From Diacronema lutheri (lineage: Eukaryota > Haptophyta > Pavlovophyceae > Pavlovales > Pavlovaceae): a stretch of 64,000 bases of DNA. Where the stretch lies: NCBI GenBank assembly GCA_019448385.1, contig JAGTXO010000057.1, positions 124,001-188,000 on the forward strand. The letters run 5' to 3'. This document shows positions 41,684 through 49,946 of the stretch, one piece after another (position 1 is the first letter of the stretch; the number at the start of each line of letters is the position of its first letter). A program made the position numbers and the translations under genes. The notes below the pieces were generated by a model, which saw only the letters and a list, made by a program, of their open reading frames with translations, was not told where the DNA came from and made no database searches.

Positions 41684-41820
41684 GAACCTTTCTTTTTCTT
41701 TTTTCTTGAGTTTCTTGAGTTTCTTCTGATCTCCTCCCAGGCCGTGATTGGTTCTCAGCTTATGCCCTCCGCCCAAGGGGCACGCAACGTTTGCGACCCC
41801 GAAGTTCGAGGCGTCGGGGC
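41684..41820. promoter_or_regulatory. Divergent promoter with pyrimidine tract and inverted CCAAT
   Basis: 137 bp between the orphan (-) and pyruvate carboxylase (+) starts. On the plus strand 41687-41738 is almost pure C/T (CTTTTTTCTTGAGTTTCTTG), ending CTCCTCCCAG at 41740, which looks like an intron 3' end and could be a 5'-UTR splice acceptor of the carboxylase gene. GATTGG, an inverted CCAAT box, is at 41746-41751. Confidence 0.5.
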
Positions 41821-44800
41821 ATGCGGTTCCTTTCGGTCGCGCGTTCGGCGCGGGGGATCTCGACGATGCCGTCGACTGGACGGATCAAGAAGCTGATGGC
41901 GGCGAACCGCGGCGAGATCGCAATCCGCATCTTCCGCGCCGCCGCCGAGCTCAACCTGCGCACCGTCGCGATCTTCTCCAAGGAGGACATCAGCTCGGTG
42001 CACCGGTACAAAGCGGATGAGGCGTACCAGGTGGGCAAGGGGAAGAGCCCGATCGGCGCGTACCTGTCGTACGAGGAAATCGTTGAGATGGCGCTCAAGC
42101 ATCGCGTCGATGCGATCCATCCCGGCTACGGCTTCCTCTCCGAGAACGCCGCGTTCGCCAAGCTGTGCGAGGACAACGGCATCGCGTTTGTCGGCCCGAC
42201 CGCCGCATCGCTCGAGCAGTTTGGCGACAAGACGAAGGCGCGCAACCTGGCGATTTCGCACAACGTGCCCGTCGTGCCCGGCACCGCCCACGCGCTCGAG
42301 GACCCCGCCGCCGCGCGCGCCTGGTGCGCGGAGCACGGCTACCCGGTGATCCTCAAGGCCGCGCACGGCGGCGGCGGCAAGGGCATGCGCGTCGTGCGCT
42401 CCGAGGCGGAGATCGAGCAGTCGTTCGCGCTGTGCTCGGGCGAGGCGCTCAAGTCGTTCGGCAACGGCGAGGTCTTCATCGAGCGCTACGTCGACCGGCC
42501 GCGCCACATCGAGATCCAGATCCTCGGCGACGGCACGGACGTCGTGCACCTCTACGACCGCGACTGCTCGGTGCAGCGGCGGCACCAAAAGGTGGTTGAG
42601 GTGGCGCCGGCGTCGGGGCTGCCGCCCGCGCTGCGACAACGGCTCTTCGACGACGCGGTGCGCATCACCAAGGCCTCGGGCTACCGCGCCGCCGGCACCG
42701 TCGAGTTTCTGGTCGAGCCGACGACGGGCAGCTACTTCTTCATCGAGGTCAACCCGCGCGTGCAGGTCGAGCACACGGTCACCGAGGTGATCACGGGGAT
42801 CGACATCGTGCAGTCGCAGATCCTGCTGGCGGGCGGCGCCAAGCTGCAGAAGGACCTCGGCCTCACGCAGGATGCGATCAGCACGCGCGGCTACGCGATC
42901 CAGTGCCGCGTGACCACCGAGGACCCGGCGAACAACTTCCAGCCCGACACGGGCAGGCTGCAGGTCTGGCGGCCGGCGGAGGGCTTCGGCATCCGGCTCG
43001 ACGGCGGCAACTCGTACGCCGGCTCGGTGATCTCGCCGTACTACGACTCGATGCTCATGAAGGTGACGGGCTCTGCGCTCACCTTTGAGGGCACCGCCGC
43101 GAAGGTGTCGCGCGCGCTGCGCGAGTCGCGGATTCGCGGCGTCAAGACGAACATCCCCTTCATGCTCAACGTGCTCAAGCACCCGGTCTTCCTCTCGGCC
43201 AAGTGCACGACGTCCTTCATCGAGGACTCGCAGAAGGAGCTCTTCGACTTCCCGCGCGACGCGTCGCAGGACCGCGCGACCAAGATGCTTGACTACCTCG
43301 CCGAGCTGGCGGTCAACGGGCGGAGCGTCGTCGGCGCGGAGGGGCCGCGCACGCCCGACTTTGCGGTCGTGCTGCCGCCGCCCGAGCTGACGGACAAGCG
43401 CGCGCCACCGCCGGGGTTCAAGCAGGTGCTCGAGCGCGGCGGGCCCGAGGCCTTCGCAAAGGCCGTGCGCGCGCACAAGGGGCTGCTGCTCACGGACACG
43501 ACGTGGCGCGACGCGCACCAGTCGCTGCTCGCGACGCGCGTGCGCACGCGCGACATCATGGCGATCGCGCCCGCGACGGCGCAGCTGCTGCACCCGCTCT
43601 ACTCCATCGAGAACTGGGGCGGCGCCACCTTTGACGTTGCGCTCCGCTTTCTGCACGAGTGCCCGTGGGACCGGCTCGCCGAGATGCGCGAGGCGGTGCC
43701 CAACGTGCCCTTCCAGATGCTCCTGCGCGGCGCGAACGGCGTCGGCTACACCTCGTACCCGGACAACGTCGTCTTCAAGTTCTGCGACACGGCGGTCAAG
43801 TCGGGGATGGACGTGTTCCGCATCTTCGACTCGCTCAACTACCTCGACAACATGAAGCTCGGCATCGATGCGGTCGGCGCGGCGGGCGGCGTGATCGAGG
43901 CGGCGGTCGCGTACACGGGCGACATCACCGACGAGTCGAAGACCAAGTACACGCTCGACTACTACCTCGAGTTTGTGCGGCAGCTCGTCGAGCACAAGAT
44001 CCACGTGCTCGCGATCAAGGATATGGCCGGCCTGCTCAAGCCCGCCGCCGCCGTCGCGCTCGTCGGCGCGATCCGGCGCGAGTTCCCTGACCTGCCGATC
44101 CACGTGCACACGCACGACACGGCGGGGACGGGCGTCGCGTCGATGCTCGCCGCGGCGCACGCGGGCGCGGACGTGGTCGACTGCGCGATCGATCCGATGT
44201 CGGGCACGACGAGCCAGCCGAGCATGGGCGCGATCATCGGCACGACGCTCAACACGCCGCTCGAGACGGGCCTGTCGATCGGCTCGATCGTGCCGCTGAT
44301 GGACTACTGGGAGTCGATCCGCGTCTCGTACGCCGCCTTCGAGGCCAACCAGAAGAGCGGCTCGGCGGACGTCTACCTGCACGAGATGCCCGGCGGGCAG
44401 TACACCAACCTGCTCTTCCAGTCGAAGCAGCTCGGCCTCGCGGGCCAGTGGCCGCAGGTGAAGAAGGCGTACGCCGAGGCGAACGTGCTGCTCGGTGACA
44501 TCGTCAAGGTGACGCCCTCGTCCAAGGTCGTCGGCGACCTCGCGCAGTTCATGGTCGCCAACAAGCTGAGCGCGGAGGACGTGCGGCGCGACGCGGCCAA
44601 GCTCAACATGCCCTCGTCCGTCGTCGAGTACTTTGAGGGCCTGCTCGGCGTGCCGCCCGGCGGCTTCCCGCCGCTGCAGGCCGCGGTGCTCAAGGGGCGC
44701 AAGGCGATCAGCGGCCGGCCGGGCGCTACGATGGCTCCGTGCGACTTCGAGGCGACGCGCGCCAAGGTGGCGGCGGCGATCGGCACGACGGCGGAGAGCG

Positions 44801-45348
44801 TGCCGGACACGGACCTGATGAGCTACCTCATGTACCCAAAGGTCTTCACCGACTACCGCAAGCAGATCGCGCGCTTCGGCTCGCTCACCAAGCTGCCCAC
44901 GCGCGCCTTCGTCGAGCCGATGGAGAAGGGCGAGCAGATCGAGGTGGAGATCGAGGAGGGGAAGCTGCTCTCGATCAAGCTGCTCGCCATCGGCGAGCTC
45001 GTGCCCAAGAGCGGCACGCGCGAGGTCTTCTTCGAGCTGAACGGCGTGCCGCGCTCGGTCGTCGTCACCGACCGCACCGCCGAGTCGTCGACGACGATGC
45101 GGCCCAAGGCCAACAAGGAGGAGGCCGGGCAGGTGGGCGCGCCGATGGGCGGGATGGTCGTCGCGATCAAGGTGAAGGAGGGCGACGTGCTCGCCGAGGG
45201 CGCCAGCCTGATGACACTCTCGGCGATGAAGATGGAGACGGCCATTTCCGCGCCGATCGCCGGCAAAGTCGAGCAGGTCACCGTCGCCATCAACGAGGAC
45301 GTCGCGCAGGGCGATTTGCTCGTCAAGATCGTGCCCTCGTCCAACTGA
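41821..45348 (+). CDS. PC: Pyruvate carboxylase, single-chain, mitochondrial
   Basis: Biotin enzyme that carboxylates pyruvate to oxaloacetate (anaplerosis). ATG at 41821 gives MRFLSVARSARGIST, a short mitochondrial-type presequence; an ATG at 41791 adds ten residues. Order of domains: biotin carboxylase (KKLMAANRGEIAIRIFRAA, HPGYGFLSE, KAAHGGGGKGMR, FIEVNPRVQVEHTVTE), carboxyltransferase (LLTDTTWRDAHQSLLATRVR, ENWGGATFDVALRFL, AIKDMAGLLKP, HTHDTAGTG), allosteric and PYC-OADA region (MSYLMYPKVF), and biotin carrier ending with the biotinylated lysine in SAMKMET. 1,175 residues, normal for the tetrameric type. No intron in 3.5 kb. The order is that of the standard single-chain enzyme. Confidence 0.99.
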   Translation: MRFLSVARSARGISTMPSTGRIKKLMAANRGEIAIRIFRAAAELNLRTVAIFSKEDISSVHRYKADEAYQVGKGKSPIGAYLSYEEIVEMALKHRVDAIHPGYGFLSENAAFAKLCEDNGIAFVGPTAASLEQFGDKTKARNLAISHNVPVVPGTAHALEDPAAARAWCAEHGYPVILKAAHGGGGKGMRVVRSEAEIEQSFALCSGEALKSFGNGEVFIERYVDRPRHIEIQILGDGTDVVHLYDRDCSVQRRHQKVVEVAPASGLPPALRQRLFDDAVRITKASGYRAAGTVEFLVEPTTGSYFFIEVNPRVQVEHTVTEVITGIDIVQSQILLAGGAKLQKDLGLTQDAISTRGYAIQCRVTTEDPANNFQPDTGRLQVWRPAEGFGIRLDGGNSYAGSVISPYYDSMLMKVTGSALTFEGTAAKVSRALRESRIRGVKTNIPFMLNVLKHPVFLSAKCTTSFIEDSQKELFDFPRDASQDRATKMLDYLAELAVNGRSVVGAEGPRTPDFAVVLPPPELTDKRAPPPGFKQVLERGGPEAFAKAVRAHKGLLLTDTTWRDAHQSLLATRVRTRDIMAIAPATAQLLHPLYSIENWGGATFDVALRFLHECPWDRLAEMREAVPNVPFQMLLRGANGVGYTSYPDNVVFKFCDTAVKSGMDVFRIFDSLNYLDNMKLGIDAVGAAGGVIEAAVAYTGDITDESKTKYTLDYYLEFVRQLVEHKIHVLAIKDMAGLLKPAAAVALVGAIRREFPDLPIHVHTHDTAGTGVASMLAAAHAGADVVDCAIDPMSGTTSQPSMGAIIGTTLNTPLETGLSIGSIVPLMDYWESIRVSYAAFEANQKSGSADVYLHEMPGGQYTNLLFQSKQLGLAGQWPQVKKAYAEANVLLGDIVKVTPSSKVVGDLAQFMVANKLSAEDVRRDAAKLNMPSSVVEYFEGLLGVPPGGFPPLQAAVLKGRKAISGRPGATMAPCDFEATRAKVAAAIGTTAESVPDTDLMSYLMYPKVFTDYRKQIARFGSLTKLPTRAFVEPMEKGEQIEVEIEEGKLLSIKLLAIGELVPKSGTREVFFELNGVPRSVVVTDRTAESSTTMRPKANKEEAGQVGAPMGGMVVAIKVKEGDVLAEGASLMTLSAMKMETAISAPIAGKVEQVTVAINEDVAQGDLLVKIVPSSN

Positions 45349-45599
45349 GCGCGCGCGCGGCCCGCGCGCATCGGCCGTGGCCGCTGCGCACGCGCGCGCC
45401 GCGCGCCGCGCGCGCGCCGCTGCGGCCGCTCGCCTCGGCCCCCTCGGCGGCGTGCATAGCGTTCCTGCTCGCCCCCCATGTCCTCGTCAGCCCTCTCACA
45501 AAGCTCATGAAGCCACCGATCGCCGTCAGTTGCGACGTTGCGAAGTTGAGGCCTCACGCCACGGCGTGACGTCTCGCATCACGAACCACGTCTCACGAG
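45349..45599. other. Convergent 3' spacer, 251 bp
   Basis: Between the stops of pyruvate carboxylase (+) and the coiled-coil gene (-). Starts very G+C rich, then becomes mixed; GTCTC/ACGTCTC(A/G)C-like repeats near 45570-45600. Nothing else seen. Confidence 0.55.
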
Positions 45600-46733
45600 T
45601 CATGACACGGCGACCGACGATAGGCCAGCGCGCCAGTCGTCGTCGTCGTCGTCGTCATCGTCGAACGCCTCGCCGAACGTGAGCTGCGGATTCACCGTCG
45701 GGCTCGTCGGCTGCGAATCGCCCACGTCCGAGGCTGCTGCAAGCAGCTTGTCGCGCTCGTGCGCGCCGAGCCCGGCGGCGGGTCGGCCGTACGCCACGTC
45801 GGCCGTCCGCCTCAACGTGGGCACGGGCGAGAGGCCGGCAACGGGCGGCGGTGCGACCGGCGCGCTGCGCACCAGCGGCGCCTTGACCGCGGCAAGCTGC
45901 TCGCGGAGCATTTGAATCTCCTGCTCCTTTGCTGTGAGCTGCTGCTCGAGCGACGAGATCACCTGCACGTCGCGGTGCTGCACGCGCCGTGCCTCGTGCT
46001 CCCTGGCCGCGATGGCCTCGTCGTGCGTGCGAATGCGCGCGTGCAAGTTCTTGTTCTCCACCTGGAGCTCCTGCATGCGCACGATGTACTGCCGCTGCAG
46101 CTCGTTGAGTTGCACAATCTCCTCCGCGTGCAGCTTCTCGACGCTCGAGACCGACTCGCTCGCGAGCGTCTCGCGCACCGCGCGCTCCTCGCGCCGCGTC
46201 TTGGTCACCTCGGCGCGCGCCTTGGCGTGGCTCGCGTTGCGCACGTGCGCGACGTGCGCGTCCATCTTCGCGCGGATGAAGGAGATCTTGTCTGCGCACC
46301 GCCGCTCCTGGAAATTTACCTGCAGCTCGAGCTCCTCCCGCATCTCGTGGCGCAGCTTTTGCTCGGCAAACTTGAGCTCTGCCTGCACCGAGCTCATCTC
46401 CTGCGAGGCGCCCCGCGGGAGCAGCCACCCGCAAGCGCGTGCGCGCGCCGCGCGCGAGTCATCGCTCGCCTCGCAGCCCGGCCCGCGCCGCGCCATGCCG
46501 CGCCGCGCCGCGCCGCGCCGCGCCGCGCGCGCCGGGTGGCGCGGACGCGCGCCGCGCACCGTCCACATCTTCTGCAGGTTTGCCTGTACCTGCTTGAGCT
46601 CGACGATCTCGGATGCGGACGTCTGCGTTGATGCGTGCACGCGCGTGCGAGACCGGTCGCGCGACCGGTCGCGCGACTGGTCGACTGAACGGTTCGAGGC
46701 CCTCGCGCCGAGTTGCGGCAGGGTGTCGGCCAT
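45600..46733 (-). CDS. Coiled-coil protein of unknown role, two exons
   Basis: Exon 1 is 46733-46560 and exon 2 is 46400-45600, joined across a 159-nt intron (GTGCGC...CTCGCAG) that is itself in frame and stop-free; 324 residues when spliced. I took ATG 46733 (MADTLPQLGARASNRSVDQS) because codons upstream read through a repetitive promoter-like stretch. Exon 1 has DRSRDRSRTRVHASTQT then helical ASEIVELKQVQANLQKMW. Exon 2 is a long coiled coil (AEQKLRHEMREELELQVNFQ, TKTRREERAVRETLASES, RQYIVRMQELQVENKNLHAR, SLEQQLTAKEQEIQMLREQL). The tail is Pro-rich and ends with an Asp run (DDDDDDDDW). No family recognised; a cytoskeletal or ciliary scaffold is possible. Confidence 0.75.
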   Translation of the reverse strand: MADTLPQLGARASNRSVDQSRDRSRDRSRTRVHASTQTSASEIVELKQVQANLQKMWTVRGARPRHPARAARRGAARRGMARRGPGCEASDDSRAARARACGWLLPRGASQEMSSVQAELKFAEQKLRHEMREELELQVNFQERRCADKISFIRAKMDAHVAHVRNASHAKARAEVTKTRREERAVRETLASESVSSVEKLHAEEIVQLNELQRQYIVRMQELQVENKNLHARIRTHDEAIAAREHEARRVQHRDVQVISSLEQQLTAKEQEIQMLREQLAAVKAPLVRSAPVAPPPVAGLSPVPTLRRTADVAYGRPAAGLGAHERDKLLAAASDVGDSQPTSPTVNPQLTFGEAFDDDDDDDDDWRAGLSSVAVS

Positions 46734-46744
46734 GGCAGTCCCAC

Positions 46745-46848
46745 GGACGAAACGTCCGGCGATGGGGGTCCGACTTGATGGTCCCACGGACGAAACGTCC
46801 GACTTGATGGCCTGTACCCCATATGGCGCTCCCACGGACGAAACGTCC
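46745..46848. promoter_or_regulatory. Three copies of the hairpin motif GGACGAAACGTCC upstream of the coiled-coil gene
   Basis: Identical 13-mers GGACG-AAA-CGTCC at 46745-46757, 46788-46800 and 46836-46848, each inside a longer shared CCCACGGACGAAACGTCC. They lie 12-115 bp upstream of the minus-strand ATG at 46733. Next to them (46862-46886) GGACCATATGGC is repeated in tandem. Candidate transcription-factor sites or 5'-UTR hairpins. Confidence 0.7.
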
Positions 46849-46968
46849 GGCGCTCGGAAGTCGGACCATATGGCGGACCATATGGCGCAAATTTTTCTCG
46901 GCTCACGAGCTGCCGTTGCAGCCCTCAACGCCGCCACCGGAACCAACCCTCATCAACAGCGACGCGCG

Positions 46969-48981
46969 CTATTTCATCGAAAGAACGCCGGCCGCGATGA
47001 GCTTCTCGACGTTCGCCTTGATGGTCGGGTCTTTCAAAAACTTGTTTGCGGATTTCGGGTCGTTCTGCATGTCGGAGAGCACGTTGCGCATCGTCGGGTC
47101 CTGCACGATCGCCTGGATCTCCGGGTCCTGCAGCGCGCGCTGAGCGCGCGCCTGCTGGTCCTCCTCCGAGTTTGTGCTGTTGATCGCGACGATCACGCGC
47201 TCGACGCCCGTGCGCGCCTCGTCGGATGTGCCGTCGAGCTTGAGCGCGCAGTTGTACGCATCGAGCGCCTTGTGGTACTCCTTGAGGTGGAAGTGCAGCG
47301 CTGGCGCGGGAGAGGGCCGCGCGGCAAAGCAAGCCGGCAAGGCGAGCGCAGAGTGAGCGGGAGGCGCGGGAGCGCGCGGCCGCGCAGGGGAAGGGACGGG
47401 CGCGGCACAGCCGCGCGTGGCCCCTCACCACCCTTGCGCGTGTGCGCCTTGACAAACGTGGGGCACATGTCGATGCACTTGTCGCAGTCCTTGAGCGCGA
47501 GCTGCCATTCCATCAGCTTCTGGTAGCACGCCGCGCGGTTGCTGTATGGCACGTGGTCCTTCGGGTTGCGCTTCATCGCCTGCGCCGTGCGCGCGCGTGC
47601 GGCGCGGAGGGGCGGTGGGCGCGCACGCAGCCTCGTGTCCGGTGAGTGTCCGGTGAGCGCTGCGGCGCGCAGGCGCGGCGGGTCGCGTTGCCGTGCGCAA
47701 CCCCTCTCGCACGGCATCCGCTCGCCGGCCTGGGGGCATCGCGTCGTCCTCGAGCTGAGGGTGGCACGCTGAGAGCGCGCGGCGCACCTCCGAGTAGGCG
47801 CCGATCGCGTCGACAAACTTGCCTTCCTTGAAGAGCGCGTTGCCTCTGTCCTTCTCGACCTGCGCAAGCTCGTCGCTCAGGTAGGCCTGCGCGGTGCGCT
47901 GCTGCAGCTCGCGCTTGGCCGCCTTGAGACGCTTTTCGACGTCCTCGGTGCGGTTCTCGAGCATCGAATCCTCGTACGCCTTGATCGCCTTCTCAAGCTC
48001 GTCCAGCTTGACAAGCGCGTTCCCCGCGCGCGCGTACGCCTTCGCCACGTTCTTGTAGTCGGCGCGATTTTCGCGCCCCACCTTGACCGCGTCCGCGCAC
48101 GTCTCGGCCGACTTGCGGTACTCGCCCTGCTCGAAGTAGACGGCGGCGAGGTTGGTGAGGTAGGTCATCTCGCCGGGCAGCACCTCCGCCGCCTTGGTGT
48201 AGTGCCCGATCGCCTCGTCGAAGCGCTTGGCCTTGTAGGCCGCGTTGCCCGCCTCCTTGTGCCCGTCCGCCTCCTTGCGCGCGGCGCGCGCGGCGCGCTC
48301 CTCGTCGGAGAGGTCCTCCTCCATCGGCTCGGGCTCGGGCTCGGGCGGCGGCGGCTTGCGCTCCGGCCTGTCCGCCTGCTCCGCCGCAAAGTCGGCGCCC
48401 GACTGCACGTTGACGCCCATGAGCATGCCGAGCGTCTGCATGATACGCGGGTCCTGCAGGTGCGCGCTCAGGCTCGACGGGTCGCGCTGCAGCTGGTTGA
48501 TCTTCGCGACGAAGTCGGGCTGCTTTAGGAAGCCCATCGTCTGCGGGTTGGCTGCCAGCTTGCCGAAAAGCGCCGGATCGGAGAACATGTTGCCGATCGC
48601 GCCCAACCCACCGCCGCCCTCGAGCTTTGCGCGCGCGTCCTCAAGGCCCGAGCGGAGCGACGCATTGTCGGGCTCGTGCTTGAGGCCGTCCTCGAAGGCT
48701 GCAATCGCGTCCTCGAGCCGGCCGAGCCCAATCAGCGCCGCGCCCTTGCGCGAGTATCCCTTTCCCCACGCGCCGTTGAGCGCGATGCACTTGTCCGCGT
48801 CGGCGAGCGCCTCGTCGTACTGGTGCAGTGACGCGTACGACGCTGAGCGGTTGCTGTACAGCACGTGCCCACTCGGGTCGGCGCTAATCGCTGCGGTGAA
48901 GTGCTCGATCGCCTCCTCGAACTTTTGCGCCTTGAACGCGTCGTTGCCCTTGGCCTTGGCCTCCGCCGCTGCGTCGCTCAT
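46969..48981 (-). CDS. STI1: STI1/HOP Hsp70-Hsp90 organising co-chaperone, three exons
   Basis: Cytosolic adaptor that passes clients from Hsp70 to Hsp90. Exons 48981-47788, 47579-47432, 47300-46969; phases agree; 557 residues, the normal length. TPR1 ([38 protein letters not shown]), DP1 ([20 protein letters not shown]), a Pro/Glu linker, TPR2A ([38 protein letters not shown]), TPR2B ([40 protein letters not shown]) and DP2 ([20 protein letters not shown]) are in the standard order. The NR and YSNR carboxylate-clamp residues are present. Intron donors are GTGCGC and GTGGTG. Head-to-head with a CS-domain gene. Confidence 0.97.
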
Positions 48982-49091
48982 GGTGAAGACGGGCGTTCGG
49001 GTGTCCAGACGCGCGCGTCACAAGCCGTCACAGCAAGGGGATATAAGGGGATATATATAGTGACGGTGACGGTGCCGCCGCGCGAGGCGGC
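48982..49091. promoter_or_regulatory. Shared 110-bp promoter of STI1 and the CS-domain gene with TATA elements
   Basis: GGGGATATAAGGGGATATATATAG at 49037-49060 gives TATAA (49042-49046) and TATATATAG (49052-49060), rare A/T runs here. The latter is 71 bp from the STI1 ATG, a good TATA distance for that gene, and 32 bp from the CS-gene ATG, where it would leave almost no leader. TGACGG is repeated next to it. Confidence 0.6.
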
Positions 49092-49628
49092 ATGCCCGTG
49101 CCCGTGCACTTTGGCGGGCCCGGTGGCTTGTTGCCGCCAATCCCAAAGGACGGCGCGTTCACGGGCTGGACCGAGGACGAGGAGTCGTGCGAGCTCAAAC
49201 TGCCCCTCCCGCCCGGCACGAAAAAGGCGGACATCAATGCGTCGATCACGCCCACGTCGCTCTCCGTCGCGCTGCGCGCCGGCGGCGCGCCGCTGCTCAT
49301 TGTCTCGCCGCTCGCCGCGCGCATTGTCTCGGACGAGACGACGTGGTTCCTCGAGGACGGCGTGATGGTCATCACGCTCGCCAAGATGCAGGGCGTCGGC
49401 GCGACGAGCGCCGCGCAGATCTGGGGTCGCAGCCTGTGCGCGGGTGGGCCGGGCAGCACGTTCGAATGCTACTTGAGCCCAGCGGAGGTGGCCGCGCGCC
49501 TTGGCATCGAGCCACCACCGCAACGCGCGCCTGTGAGCGACGGCACGGGCTGGGCGGCGCTCGCCGCCGCGTGCGCCGCGGCCGTCGTGGCCGTCGCCAC
49601 GGCCGTGCTCCTCCTCTCGGGGCGCTGA
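49092..49628 (+). CDS. Tail-anchored CS-domain (NudC/p23-like) protein
   Basis: 178 residues, one exon. The CS domain (about residues 17-115) reads FTGWTEDEESCELKLPLPPG, TKKADINASITPTSLSVAL, then DETTWFLEDGVMVITLAK and QIWGRSL, matching the NudC branch of the p23/HSP20-like fold used by Hsp90 and dynein co-chaperones. Unlike NudC or p23 it ends with one hydrophobic helix WAALAAACAAAVVAVATAVL followed only by LLSGR, the layout of a tail-anchored protein (ER, mitochondrial or plastid outer membrane). It shares its promoter spacer with STI1, which suggests joint control of Hsp90-related functions. Identity as CS domain is by motif; exact subfamily is uncertain. Confidence 0.8.
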   Translation: MPVPVHFGGPGGLLPPIPKDGAFTGWTEDEESCELKLPLPPGTKKADINASITPTSLSVALRAGGAPLLIVSPLAARIVSDETTWFLEDGVMVITLAKMQGVGATSAAQIWGRSLCAGGPGSTFECYLSPAEVAARLGIEPPPQRAPVSDGTGWAALAAACAAAVVAVATAVLLLSGR

Positions 49629-49946
49629 CGGCGGGCCGCCGGCCGCCGGATCGCGCGACGGGGGCGGCGGGCGTGCGGGCGCGCGGTACGAAGTGCGCGG
49701 CCGGCCTGCGCGCAGCGGTGGACTGCTCCGGGCTGACGTAGAAATTGGGGCAGTCTCAGTCTTCAGCGCGACATCGAGTCGGGCAATGCCTGGATTCTGG
49801 AGGTTCGTTTCCTCGCGCACCGTCGCTCATTCACATGCACGCCGGACCCAGACCTGGACCTTTTTTTTTCACACCAGATCGTGGAAATAATGGGAGGAAC
49901 GTCGCGGAACTTTCCCAAAAGTCCACGGGCCGGTTGCCCGAGGGCG
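49629..49946. other. Spacer/promoter of the giant fibrocystin-like gene
   Basis: 318 bp between two co-oriented genes. The first 110 bp are G+C rich; 49741-49946 is mixed and holds a T10 run (49861-49870) and several pyrimidine-rich stretches. Small ORFs here have no support. The promoter of the next gene probably lies here. Confidence 0.5.

Noticed and set aside
41755-44382. 875-codon minus-strand ORF
   Set aside because: Exact antisense of pyruvate carboxylase; long only because stops are rare in G+C-rich DNA.
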